Below, piece by piece: positions 1-5,196 of a stretch of 8,148 bases of DNA. Source of the DNA: Actinomycetes bacterium (GTDB lineage: Bacteria; Actinomycetota; CALGFH01); assembly GCA_030152105.1 (NCBI GenBank), contig JASLIH010000484.1, forward strand, positions 1-8,148, given 5' to 3'. The position numbers and the translations under genes were made by a program. Position 1 is the first letter of the stretch, and the number at the start of each line of letters is the position of its first letter. Below the pieces are notes generated by a model. That model was not told where the DNA came from and made no database searches. It worked only from the letters and a program-made list of their open reading frames with translations.

Positions 1-239
1 AAGCGGTCCGGCAACTGAAGGCGGCCGCCGAGCGGGACGTCACCGTGGGCGGTCCCACCCTCGGCGCCCATGCGATCACCGCCGGGCTGGTGGACGAGGT
101 CCACCTGTTCGTCTGGCCCGTCGTGGTGGGCGGCGGCAAGCCCTTCCTGCCCGACCGGGCCCGGCTCCAGCTCGAACTGCTGGACGAGCGCCGGTTCGGC
201 AACGGCGTGGTGTACCTGCGCTACCGCACCCAGACATGA
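1..239 (+). CDS. Dihydrofolate reductase family protein (RibD C-terminal domain), 3' end only
   Basis: The reading frame enters from the left edge (first full codon at 3) and stops with TGA at 237-239, leaving 78 C-terminal residues. The visible part has the features of the RibD_C/DHFR-like fold: a V-GGPTLGAHAI segment (NADPH-binding glycine motif of this family), then LVDEVHLFVWPVVVGGGKP-F, a mid-protein beta strand and a GGGKPFLP turn, and a final strand VVYLRYRT. Proteins of this family are NAD(P)H-dependent reductases of pterin-like or riboflavin-pathway substrates, but many actinobacterial copies are stand-alone with no assigned substrate. The gene ends only about six bases before the broken end of the integrase remnant on the opposite strand, so it probably marks the chromosomal side of the accessory zone. 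The N-terminal half lies outside the window. Family call is secure; substrate unknown. Confidence 0.85.
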   Translation, partial: AVRQLKAAAERDVTVGGPTLGAHAITAGLVDEVHLFVWPVVVGGGKPFLPDRARLQLELLDERRFGNGVVYLRYRTQT

Positions 240-244
240 GCAGA

Positions 245-852
245 CGGCGGCGGGTCGAGGGCAAGCGAGCGGCGACCCTTGGCCGTCTTCGGCTCCGAGA
301 CCTGCACGGTAATCGACGACGATCCGCGGGCGGCGAACCGCCACCCGACCGGCCTCCAGGTCCAGATCGCTCCAGCGCAACCCCGAGAATCTCGCCCCGG
401 CGCATCCCGGTCGTCACCGCCAGCAGCCACGCCGCATAGAGGCGGTCGACCTGGACGTGGTTGAGGAAGGCCCGAAGCTGATCGGGGCTCCACACCTGCA
501 TCTCGGGCGTCCTCGGCTTGGGCGGGTCGGCCGCGTCAGCCACGTTGCGGACCACGAACCCCCAGCGCACCGCATCGCGCAGCGCCCGATGCAGGATCGA
601 GTGGATGTAGCGCACCGTCTTCGGCGCGAGGCCGCCAAGGGTGTTGCGGCGGCCACGAGTCAGGAGGTCCCGGTAGAAGGCGTTGAGCTGGGCCGGACTC
701 AGCCGTTGCAGCTCAATCGCACCCAGGCCAGTGACAAGATCACACCAGAAGCGTTCCGTTCCCTTCGAGCGGGTATGGGGCTTCAGCCTGACACCCGCCA
801 TGTTTTCCGGGCTATGCCGCGTGCCGACCGACTGAGCCTGACCCTCGACCAT
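245..852 (-). pseudogene. Tyrosine recombinase/phage-type integrase remnant, frameshifted and truncated
   Basis: Read from about 852 downward, the frame carries a core-binding (SAM-like) domain: RLKPHTRS, then GLGAIELQRLSPAQLNAFYRDLL, then the helix LAPKTVRYIHSILHRALRDAVRWGFVVRNVAD. The start of the catalytic domain follows (WSPDQLRAFLN, LYAAWLLAVTTGMRRGEILG), with the first catalytic arginine of the TGxRRGE box near 400-402. After ILG (about 379) one extra G shifts the frame. The next frame reads LRWSDLDLEAGR, and near 320 a second shift moves to ITVQVSEPKTAKGRRSLALDPP, ending about 245. The rest of the catalytic domain (HxLRH box, His/Trp and the nucleophile Tyr) is absent, and so is the usual N-terminal arm-binding domain. 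It cannot encode an active recombinase. In life such an enzyme integrates and excises phage or ICE DNA at tRNA genes. An open frame extends upstream to 1089 but shows no integrase similarity there. Confidence 0.85.
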
Positions 853-942
853 CAGCGTGGTGTTGGGTGCGTTGGGTATGTCAGGCGCCGGATCGGGACC
901 GGGCAGGGGATGACGCAGATTCCCTCGGCCGCGATCCCGACG

Positions 943-1029
943 TTGCAGCGTCTGGCCGCGGCCGTGCTGTTCGTGGAGCAGAGCACGGTCAAGACCCACC
1001 TCATCCACCTGTACAGCAAGCTGGGCTGA
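943..1029 (+). pseudogene. LuxR-type HTH remnant (C-terminal DNA-binding helices only)
   Basis: The frame ending with TGA at 1027-1029 reads LQRLAAAVLFVEQSTVKTHL followed by IHLYSKLG. This matches the GerE/LuxR helix-turn-helix: the AAxLFVxxxTVKTH recognition helix followed by the xxLYxKLG helix. Only about 28 residues are recognisable. The upstream part of the HTH (the xLTxRExEVLxLxA block) and any receiver or sensor domain are missing from all plus frames I checked. The stop falls immediately after KLG, where intact proteins normally continue with a further helix. An ATG at 910 in the same frame has no convincing ribosome site. I read this as a leftover of a transcriptional regulator brought in or broken during rearrangement, not a working small protein. 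Confidence 0.65.
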
Positions 1030-1122
1030 CATCGGTCGCGGGTTCCACCCCGCCTCTCCACCTTCCGGTGGACGCGCCCCATCCGCCACGCCGCCAAGCT
1101 GACGACCAGACGTTCACCAGAC

Positions 1123-1129
1123 AAGGAGG
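1123..1129 (+). promoter_or_regulatory. Strong Shine-Dalgarno site
   Basis: AAGGAGG lies six bases before the ATG at 1136. It is the closest match to the anti-Shine-Dalgarno sequence in the left half of the window and fixes the start of the DUF1772-like gene. Confidence 0.85.
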
Positions 1130-1135
1130 GAATCG

Positions 1136-1621
1136 ATGACGGCCGAGGAATGGGCACTCGCAGCGTCTATCTTCTTCTCGGGGCTCGCGGCAGGCTTCCT
1201 GGGCGGGCTGTGCACGATCCTGCGCCCCATGCAAGCAGCCATGACCGGCCCGGAGTTCCGGACCTTCATGGAACGGTTCCTTCGCTACGCCGCCAACGGC
1301 TTGGGCAAGGTGTTCAACTATGCCTGGTCGGGCGTGACGACCATCGCGTCGATCGTCGCGCTCGTGCTCCTCTGGGACGATCCCGGCTCCACCTCCTTCG
1401 TCCTCACGGCGATCGCCCTGGGCGTCTGGGTCGTCGGGATCCTCATCGTCTCCAACGTATGGAAGACACCGACCTACAACATGATCCTGGCCGGGGACCC
1501 CGAGGCGATGCCAGCGGACTGGGAGGCGACACGACAACGCTACTTCACGATCAACTGGCTCCAACTCGCGACGACCTGGGCGGTGTTCGCCCTCTTCCTG
1601 GTGGCCCTGATCTCCCTCTAA
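1136..1621 (+). CDS. DUF1772/anthrone-oxygenase-like membrane protein
   Basis: This is an intact 161-residue protein with four predicted membrane helices at about residues 6-27, 62-80, 86-107 and 139-160. The layout resembles DUF1772 (anthrone oxygenase-like) proteins: a first helix with FFSGLAAGFLGG, then an RPMQAAMTGPEFRTFMERF loop, and near the end NVWKTPTYNMIL with a charged DWEATRQRYFTINWLQ segment leading into the last helix. Fungal members of the family oxidise anthrones, but the bacterial members are mostly uncharacterised, so no substrate can be named. Length fits the family (about 140-170 residues). The start is fixed by AAGGAGG six bases upstream. It sits alone between a LuxR remnant and a broken ssb, followed by a hairpin, and appears to be monocistronic. 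Existence as a gene is near certain; the family assignment is by pattern and less sure. Confidence 0.8.
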   Translation: MTAEEWALAASIFFSGLAAGFLGGLCTILRPMQAAMTGPEFRTFMERFLRYAANGLGKVFNYAWSGVTTIASIVALVLLWDDPGSTSFVLTAIALGVWVVGILIVSNVWKTPTYNMILAGDPEAMPADWEATRQRYFTINWLQLATTWAVFALFLVALISL

Positions 1622-1647
1622 GGCGGAGCAAGACTCACCGCAAGTTG

Positions 1648-1708
1648 CCTGGGACAGGCCGGCGAGCGGCCCTCGTGGTGGGAGCCTCGCTCTCCCACCA
1701 CACCCAGG
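1648..1708 (+). terminator. Nested stem-loop after the DUF1772-like gene
   Basis: A perfect 10-bp stem (GTGGTGGGAG at 1675-1684 with CTCCCACCAC at 1692-1701, loop of 7) starts 54 bases after the stop codon. An outer 6-bp stem (CCTGGG at 1648-1653 with CCCAGG at 1703-1708) encloses it. There is no T-run, as is common for actinobacterial terminators, so the terminator role is inferred from position and stem strength only. Confidence 0.55.
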
Positions 1709-1772
1709 GTGTAGGGATCTGGCCGGACGGTGCTGGCATGCCCGGCCCCCAGCCGCAAGCGCCGCCAACCAA

Positions 1773-1801
1773 CTCAGCACCTGAGCCGGCTAGTGGCCGG
1801 C
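1773..1801. repeat. Two adjacent alternative small hairpins in the intergenic region
   Basis: CTCAG (1773-1777) pairs with CTGAG (1781-1785), and GCCGGC (1785-1790) pairs with GCCGGC (1796-1801) across a 5-base loop. The two stems share base 1785. They lie in the roughly 318-base stretch between the DUF1772-like gene and the ssb remnant, which otherwise shows no gene. Role unknown; short GC stems are frequent by chance in DNA of this composition. Confidence 0.3.
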
Positions 1802-1939
1802 AGTCCTGATACAGGGCCGACTTCGTTGGCTCTGTCGCTTGCCCCCGGTGGTCTCTCGGCATGCCATGGTGTCCACCGTCCCCCGGGGTCCAACGGCAGG
1901 GCAGACCGCCCGGCCAGACAGTCCCAGGAGGGCGGCACC

Positions 1940-2202
1940 ATGACCGAGCCGAGCGTCAGCTTCGCCGGCAACCTACCGACGACCCCCAACTGCGGCACAC
2001 CGACAGCGGCATCGCCCGGGCCATGTTCCGGGTGGTCGGGTCCGGCCGCAGGGAGCAGGAGGCGTCGTTCTTCACCGTCATCGTCTGGCGCGACCAGGCC
2101 GAGCACGCCAGCCAGTCCCTGAGCAAGGGCAGCCGAGTCGTGGTCGTAGGGCGGCTCCAGCAGCGGGGCTGGACCGCTGAGGATGGCAGCGTCCGATCCA
2201 CT
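1940..2202 (+). pseudogene. ssb: Single-stranded DNA-binding protein (ssb), frameshifted and truncated
   Basis: A good Shine-Dalgarno site (AGGAGGG at 1926-1932) precedes ATG 1940, and the frame begins MTEPSVSFAGNL, the usual first strand of an actinobacterial SSB OB-fold. Around 1970-1977 the coding sense moves to another frame, which reads TDDPQLRHTDSGIARAMFRV, then REQEASFFTVIVWRDQAEHA, then SQSLSKGSRVVVVGRLQQR and WTAEDGSVRST. These are the standard SSB motifs (FFTVxVWRxxAE, LxKGxRVxVxGRLxxRxW). After about 2202 similarity stops: the next strand expected (a VEVVAEELG-like motif) and the acidic C-terminal tail that recruits partner proteins are absent. SSB protects single-stranded DNA in replication and repair. 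This copy resembles the accessory SSBs seen in high-GC actinobacteria and is very unlikely to work. A sequencing error could explain the frameshift but not the lost end. Confidence 0.85.
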
Positions 2203-2418
2203 TCCGTTCCGTCATGTCTACGCTATCGAGCTTCGTTGATGGGGCCTCTCGCCAGGCGCCTATCGGGTCACTCCGCCCGACCGGTGGGTGCCTTCAGATG
2301 CCCTCGGGTAGCTTGGCCGACAGATCAACTTCAAGGCACCAGGCCGGTGAGACGTCGGGTCAGACCAGCCACCGAGGCACCCACCCAGATCATCGCAGGA
2401 AGAAGTTTCTCTACGAAC

Positions 2419-2438
2419 TCAAGGCCGGCCCTGCGGCC
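2419..2438 (+). repeat. 20-bp direct repeat, copy 1
   Basis: This copy is identical over 20 bases to 4395-4414 (begins TCAAGGCCGG, ends TGCGGCC), in the same orientation. It can form an imperfect hairpin (GCCGGCC at 2424-2430 against 2435-2441, one mismatch, loop CTGC). On the minus strand both copies can be read as AGRRAGLE followed by a partly similar short peptide, so they might be the tails of two related, decayed coding regions. Confidence 0.65.
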
Positions 2439-2550
2439 CGCAATCCCAGGGGCCTCGTGGGTTGGGACGAGCAGGGGCCTGTAGCTGGGCAGTGCCCCCG
2501 AACCCCCAAGAAGCCTCTCTGAGAAGCAAGACGCCGCCCCTTGGCCGAGC

Positions 2551-2568
2551 GTGGGGGACGTGGGGGAC
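2551..2568 (+). repeat. Tandem 9-bp repeat
   Basis: GTGGGGGAC occurs twice back to back (2551-2559 and 2560-2568). The run lies in the gene-free stretch. Two units are too few to call a satellite. It could be a binding site or the edge of a mobile element; no function is evident. Confidence 0.5.
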
Positions 2569-2773
2569 AATTATGGGGTGTTCTGGACCACCAACCTGGG
2601 TCCCGTCACTGTGCACTCTTCGTGATCAGTACTGTGCCAATTTCGTTATCACCGACAGCTAGGCTACGTGAACCAGCGCGGAGAGGGGCTCTCGACCCGG
2701 CCCGCTGCTTTGTCAAGGGGTCGACCTTGGGAGACCCGTAGCTCGGTAACGAGGAATGCTGGAGAAAGGGTGA

Positions 2774-3670
2774 GTGGGGGGGATGTCGCAGCGCCGACGA
2801 GACGTTGAGGTTACCCTGACAGCGGGTCATGCGAGGCTTCAACAAGGGGTGTCCGTCAGCCCAGGCAGGGTGGCACGATTTCTAGTCTTTGTGGTCTTGA
2901 GCTTGACGGTTCTGTCCTTGCTGGGACAGGTGGTTGTGCACTTCTTGCCAGACTTCCTGCTGCGTGATCGGTTCGTGGAGATATTCAACGTCGACGCAGA
3001 GGGTAACATTCCCGCGCTCTACTCGGCGCTCGCCATACTGAGTTGTGCGTACCTGCTCTGGGTCATCGGCCGAGTCGAGCGTGAGGCCTCTGGCCGCTTC
3101 TCACGGCAGTGGACGCTCATGTCGATCATCTTCCTTGGCCTCGCTTGCGATGAGTTCCTCAGCTTTCACGAAACACTAAGTCGCTTCGCCGACCTCTCGA
3201 GTATTACCCTATTTTCATGGGTTTTCTTTGGAATGGGCTTCGTATTCATCTTTACACTCATAGTCTTCCGGACGGTCGTTCAGCTTCCTTCTCCGATAAG
3301 ACGTCTATTCATCCTCGCCGGACTCATCTACCTGAGCGGCGCCATCGGCATGGAGACGGTGGCTGGCCACTTCGTAGTACCGGTATGGGGTGACCAAGGC
3401 ATGAAGTATGTCTTCTGCGCCGCAATCGAAGAGTTTCTTGAGATGATAGGAATTGTCGTCTTCATGTATGCCTTGTTGACCTACCTGGTCCAAGGTAGAA
3501 GGGAAGTCGCTCTCGCCTTGGAGTTGCATGTGTATCAGGACCTGGACGCGAAGCACCTCGCAGCGGCTGGGCGAGGAGGACGGAGTCTTGAAGATGTCCC
3601 GACCGGACGGGACCGTGACTCCAATGCTCACGAAGTTGCTCACGGGACAGGCCGCAACACCTCGGGATGA
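2774..3670 (+). CDS. Six-helix membrane protein of unknown function with conserved-looking Asp/Glu/His residues
   Basis: I do not recognise a named family. The 298-residue product (GTG 2774; ATG 2783 would give 295) has about 34 N-terminal residues rich in Arg, then about six membrane helices near residues 35-57, 79-99, 113-129, 144-166, 178-194 and 216-238, and a hydrophilic tail of about 60 residues. Acidic and His residues sit at or in the helices: NVDAEGNIPALYSA before helix 2, CDEFLSFHE at the end of helix 3 (Asp126, Glu127, His132, Glu133), GMETVAGHF after helix 5 (Glu194, His199) and AAIEEFLEMIG in helix 6 (Glu219, Glu220, Glu223). This pattern recalls a widespread class of unannotated multi-pass proteins with an LDE...HE motif and would suit a metal site in the membrane; that is inference. 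GGAGAAAGGG at 2761-2770 favours the GTG start. G+C is visibly lower than its neighbours (28 of 60 bases at 3181-3240), suggesting horizontal acquisition. It appears monocistronic. Confidence 0.85.
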   Translation: MGGMSQRRRDVEVTLTAGHARLQQGVSVSPGRVARFLVFVVLSLTVLSLLGQVVVHFLPDFLLRDRFVEIFNVDAEGNIPALYSALAILSCAYLLWVIGRVEREASGRFSRQWTLMSIIFLGLACDEFLSFHETLSRFADLSSITLFSWVFFGMGFVFIFTLIVFRTVVQLPSPIRRLFILAGLIYLSGAIGMETVAGHFVVPVWGDQGMKYVFCAAIEEFLEMIGIVVFMYALLTYLVQGRREVALALELHVYQDLDAKHLAAAGRGGRSLEDVPTGRDRDSNAHEVAHGTGRNTSG

Positions 3671-3765
3671 GCGGGTACAGGACGGGACGACACTGCGGCA
3701 TCTGTCCAGCTCCAAGGCCTTGTAGTGCACCGGAGAGCAGCAGCCAGCACCACCACATGGGCAAG

Positions 3766-3817
3766 TTAGGTCCCGGTGTCCTCGGACGTGGGGGTTCGAA
3801 TCCCCCGCTCGCACACC
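3766..3817 (+). tRNA. 3' half of a tRNA (tRNA-Leu-like), probable att-site remnant
   Basis: The sequence reads like a tRNA from the anticodon loop onward: TTAGGT, then CCCGG (3' anticodon-stem strand), a long variable arm with a GTCC-TC-GGAC stem (3778-3787), a perfect T-arm GGGGG-TTCGAAT-CCCCC (3790-3806), and GCTCGCA as the acceptor 3' strand (3807-3813), followed by CACC. The long variable arm and TAG anticodon suggest tRNA-Leu(UAG). No matching 5' half (an acceptor strand like TGCGAGC, or a D-arm) lies in the preceding 100 bases, and the bases before TTAGG do not complete the anticodon stem. So it is a fragment, not a working tRNA. Tyrosine integrases often use the stretch from anticodon loop to 3' end of a tRNA gene as attachment core, which fits the integrase and excisionase sequences nearby. 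Confidence 0.75.
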
Positions 3818-3892
3818 CCTCTGACCAGGCGCTTCGCGCTTCACCTCCTCTGGCCTGCTCGGGGGCCGTACTCTCCTTTCGAATGTGCCGAC

Positions 3893-4309
3893 TCAGTCCG
3901 GCCAGTCGGCTGCGGTGATGCCGTCGGGGTGACCGGCCGGCCACTGGACCAACTCGATCCGGTTGCCGTCCGGGTCGGTGATCCACGTCGTTCGAACGTC
4001 GTCTGAGCCATCCGGTGATCCGGGCATGTCGGCGTCGATGCCCTGGGCGGCGAGCTCGGTGGTGGTGGCGTCCAACGACTCCACCTTGATGACGAAGTGG
4101 TTGAGTCCGGTGCCGAGGTCGACCTCATCCTTGGTGGGGTCGTGGACGAGCTCGATGGTGACGAAGTCGTCGTCGGGGAGTTTGAGCATGGTCAGGTGCC
4201 CGAACTCGGTCTCGGGGACGCTCCCGACCACCTCGTAGCCGACGGCTGTGTAGAACGCGAGCGACCGCTCGAGATCGGCCACACGCAGGCCGAAGTGCAA
4301 GGTCCTCAT
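3893..4309 (-). CDS. VOC-family (glyoxalase/bleomycin resistance-like) protein
   Basis: This is a complete 138-residue protein with the two beta-alpha-beta-beta-beta modules of the vicinal oxygen chelate superfamily. Module one: LHFGLRVADLERSLAFYTAVGYEVVG and a strand FVTIELVHD. Module two: LNHFVIKVESLDATTTELAAQGI and the ending ITDPDGNRIELVQW. The four usual metal-ligand positions are filled: His5, Glu53, His71 and Glu119, so a divalent-metal enzyme of the lactoylglutathione-lyase type is plausible. Whether the substrate is methylglyoxal-thiol adducts or something else cannot be read from sequence. ATG 4307-4309 has a purine-rich Shine-Dalgarno site (complement of 4313-4320, AAGGGGAA) at proper spacing. 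It runs toward the tRNA fragment, on the opposite strand to the membrane protein, and is divergent from the DsrE gene. Confidence 0.92.
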   Translation of the reverse strand: MRTLHFGLRVADLERSLAFYTAVGYEVVGSVPETEFGHLTMLKLPDDDFVTIELVHDPTKDEVDLGTGLNHFVIKVESLDATTTELAAQGIDADMPGSPDGSDDVRTTWITDPDGNRIELVQWPAGHPDGITAADWPD

Positions 4310-4394
4310 CGGGTTCCCCTTCTGTGGCCAGGTCTCGTGGCGGGACCATCCTTGTGGTGGAGTCGGTTCCTCAGCAAGGTCCAGTTCGCAGACT

Positions 4395-4417
4395 TCAAGG
4401 CCGGCCCTGCGGCCGGC
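4395..4417 (+). repeat. 20-bp direct repeat, copy 2, with perfect hairpin
   Basis: Bases 4395-4414 are identical to 2419-2438. Here the repeat also forms a perfect 7-bp hairpin, GCCGGCC (4400-4406) with GGCCGGC (4411-4417) around the loop CTGC. It lies in the divergent region between the VOC and DsrE genes and precedes the DsrE promoter. Confidence 0.65.
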
Positions 4418-4447
4418 GGGACCGGGACCACGGGACAGCCGTGTCGC

Positions 4448-4476
4448 TTGGCAAGCAGGTCACAGCGATCTATCGT
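4448..4476 (+). promoter_or_regulatory. Sigma-70-type promoter for the DsrE-family gene
   Basis: A -35 box TTGGCA (4448-4453, five of six to TTGACA) and a -10 box TATCGT (4471-4476, four of six to TATAAT) are separated by exactly 17 bases. Transcription would begin near 4483, leaving about 28 bases of leader. That argues for ATG 4512 as the start rather than the in-frame codons at 4488 or 4494. Inferred from consensus and spacing only. Confidence 0.65.
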
Positions 4477-4511
4477 CCCCTGGGCACATGAGGATGAAGC
4501 GGGGAGGAGCA

Positions 4512-4877
4512 ATGCCCGGAAAGGCTGTTGTGAGCCTGACCACCGGACTCGAAGACACCGAGAAGGTGACGGTGGCATTCCTGGTCGCCGTTGGTGCGGC
4601 CGAACAGGGCCGCCCGACGCTGATGTTCCTCACCAAGGAAGCCGTGCGCCTTGCGCTCGAGGGGTTCGCGTACGCCGTCGCCTGCGACGGCTGCCCGCCG
4701 CTCACCGACCTGCTCGACCGCTACGAGAAGGCTGGCGGCCGGTTCATGGTCTGCCCGATCTGCTTCGACGCGCGAAAGTGTGACAAGAGCCAGCTGGTCG
4801 GCAACGCGGAGCTGGCTGGGACCGTGCCGATGTGGCAGTGGATCGGCGACGAGGGCGCAACGACCTTCAGCTACTGA
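4512..4877 (+). CDS. DsrE-family protein (sulfur-relay/DsrE-like fold) with five cysteines
   Basis: A 121-residue protein in the DsrE/DsrF-like fold: strand KAVVSLTTG, helix EDTEKVTVAFLVAVGAAEQG, strand PTLMFLTKEAVRLAL, helix LTDLLDRYEKAGG, strand RFMVCPICFDARK, and an end NAELAGTVPMWQWIG common in actinobacterial members. Relatives such as DsrEFH and TusBCD carry persulfide sulfur on a cysteine. Here Cys58, Cys61, Cys81, Cys84 and Cys90 form two CxxC pairs plus one more, with Cys81/Cys84 at the usual position of the conserved Cys of this fold. A sulfur-carrier, redox or metal-binding role is plausible, but no other sulfur gene is nearby to support it. The start at 4512 is chosen for the GGGGAGGAG ribosome site (4501-4508) and the promoter position; ATG 4494 or the codon at 4488 would lengthen it by up to eight residues. 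It is transcribed alone and convergent with the excisionase gene. Confidence 0.88.
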   Translation: MPGKAVVSLTTGLEDTEKVTVAFLVAVGAAEQGRPTLMFLTKEAVRLALEGFAYAVACDGCPPLTDLLDRYEKAGGRFMVCPICFDARKCDKSQLVGNAELAGTVPMWQWIGDEGATTFSY

Positions 4878-4902
4878 ACAAGCGCCGAGCCGAACTCCGG
4901 TG

Positions 4903-4942
4903 GCGACCCCGCCCGATCTGGCTTCGCGAGCAGGGGGGTCGC
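4903..4942. terminator. Bidirectional stem-loop between convergent genes
   Basis: GCGACCCC (4903-4910) pairs perfectly with GGGGTCGC (4935-4942). A further CC/GG pair and a small inner stem are possible in the 24-base loop. It begins 25 bases after the DsrE stop and ends 5 bases before the excisionase stop, so it is well placed to end transcription from both sides. No T-run is present. Confidence 0.6.
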
Positions 4943-4947
4943 GCCTG

Positions 4948-5166
4948 CTAGCGGTTCTCGACCGGGGAGCTGCCCTGACCGTCTCCAGCGAGCCACCGCT
5001 GGACCACGGCTTGGCGGTATCGCGTCTGCCGGCCGATCTTTACACACGGGGGCCCGGTGCCTTCCAGATGTAGGCGGCGCACCAGCGGCACCGACATCTG
5101 CAGCAGCGCGGCGACCTCTTGCTCGGTCAGCAGGCCTTCGTCGTCGCCCATCAGCCCGCTTGTCAT
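4948..5166 (-). CDS. Excisionase-family / MerR-like HTH DNA-binding protein
   Basis: A 72-residue protein (from ATG 5166) carrying the HTH_17/excisionase-type winged helix: LLTEQEVAALLQMSVPLVRRLHLEG, then GPPCVKIGRQTRYRQAVVQRWLAG. These are the helix-turn-helix, the wing with KIGRQTRYR, and the helix ending in a Trp-Leu typical of the family. Such proteins bind att or promoter DNA. In integrative elements they direct excision with a tyrosine integrase, and some act as regulators. ATG 5166 is chosen because GGAG lies six bases upstream; an in-frame GTG at 5178 would add four residues. A TATAGT box lies just upstream. No intact integrase is present, only the remnant at 245-852, so this is an orphan. 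It starts 135 bases after the LCP gene on the same strand but has its own likely -10 box. Confidence 0.85.
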   Translation of the reverse strand: MTSGLMGDDEGLLTEQEVAALLQMSVPLVRRLHLEGTGPPCVKIGRQTRYRQAVVQRWLAGDGQGSSPVENR

Positions 5167-5190
5167 GCTGCACTCCACTCGTCACCGGCA

Positions 5191-5196
5191 ACTATA
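5191..5196 (-). promoter_or_regulatory. Candidate -10 box for the excisionase gene
   Basis: On the minus strand the sequence is TATAGT (five of six to TATAAT), with transcription expected to start near 5184, about 18 bases before ATG 5166. No recognisable -35 box lies 16-18 bases upstream, so the call rests on the -10 hexamer. The flank carries repeated CAGTCAG/GACTGAC units that might bind the protein itself. Confidence 0.4.

Larger units (their letters stand above)
2203..2773. other. Gene-free stretch between the ssb remnant and the six-helix membrane protein
   Basis: About 570 bases without a convincing gene on either strand. The open frames present have no recognisable motifs. The region contains one copy of a 20-bp repeat (2419-2438), a 9-bp tandem repeat (2551-2568), and a lower-GC section from about 2600 leading into the next gene. 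I see no clear sigma-70 promoter with correct spacing before the gene at 2774, although GGAGAAAGGG (2761-2770) can serve as its ribosome site. Confidence 0.6.

Noticed and set aside
457..1029. A 190-codon plus-strand frame across the integrase remnant
   Set aside because: Only its last 28 codons show protein similarity (the LuxR HTH). The rest is antisense to the integrase and has no motif.
853..1089. Upstream extension of the integrase frame to a start at 1089
   Set aside because: The extra 79 residues show no similarity to recombinase N-termini and overlap the LuxR remnant and the leader of the next gene on the other strand. It is an open frame by composition only.
2331..2616. Minus-strand frames of 65-79 codons in the gene-free stretch
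   Set aside because: No ribosome site, no recognisable motif and a Pro/Gly/Arg-rich composition. Only the AGRRAGLE stretch, shared with the second repeat copy, deserved mention.
2646..2752. Promoter-like hexamers upstream of the six-helix protein (TTATCA/TAGGCT, TTGTCA, TAACGA)
   Set aside because: None of the pairs has a spacing between 15 and 19 bases, so no promoter is called.
3305..3986. Minus-strand frames of 174-179 codons over the end of the membrane protein and the tRNA fragment
   Set aside because: They run antisense to the membrane protein and through the tRNA T-arm, with no domain similarity.
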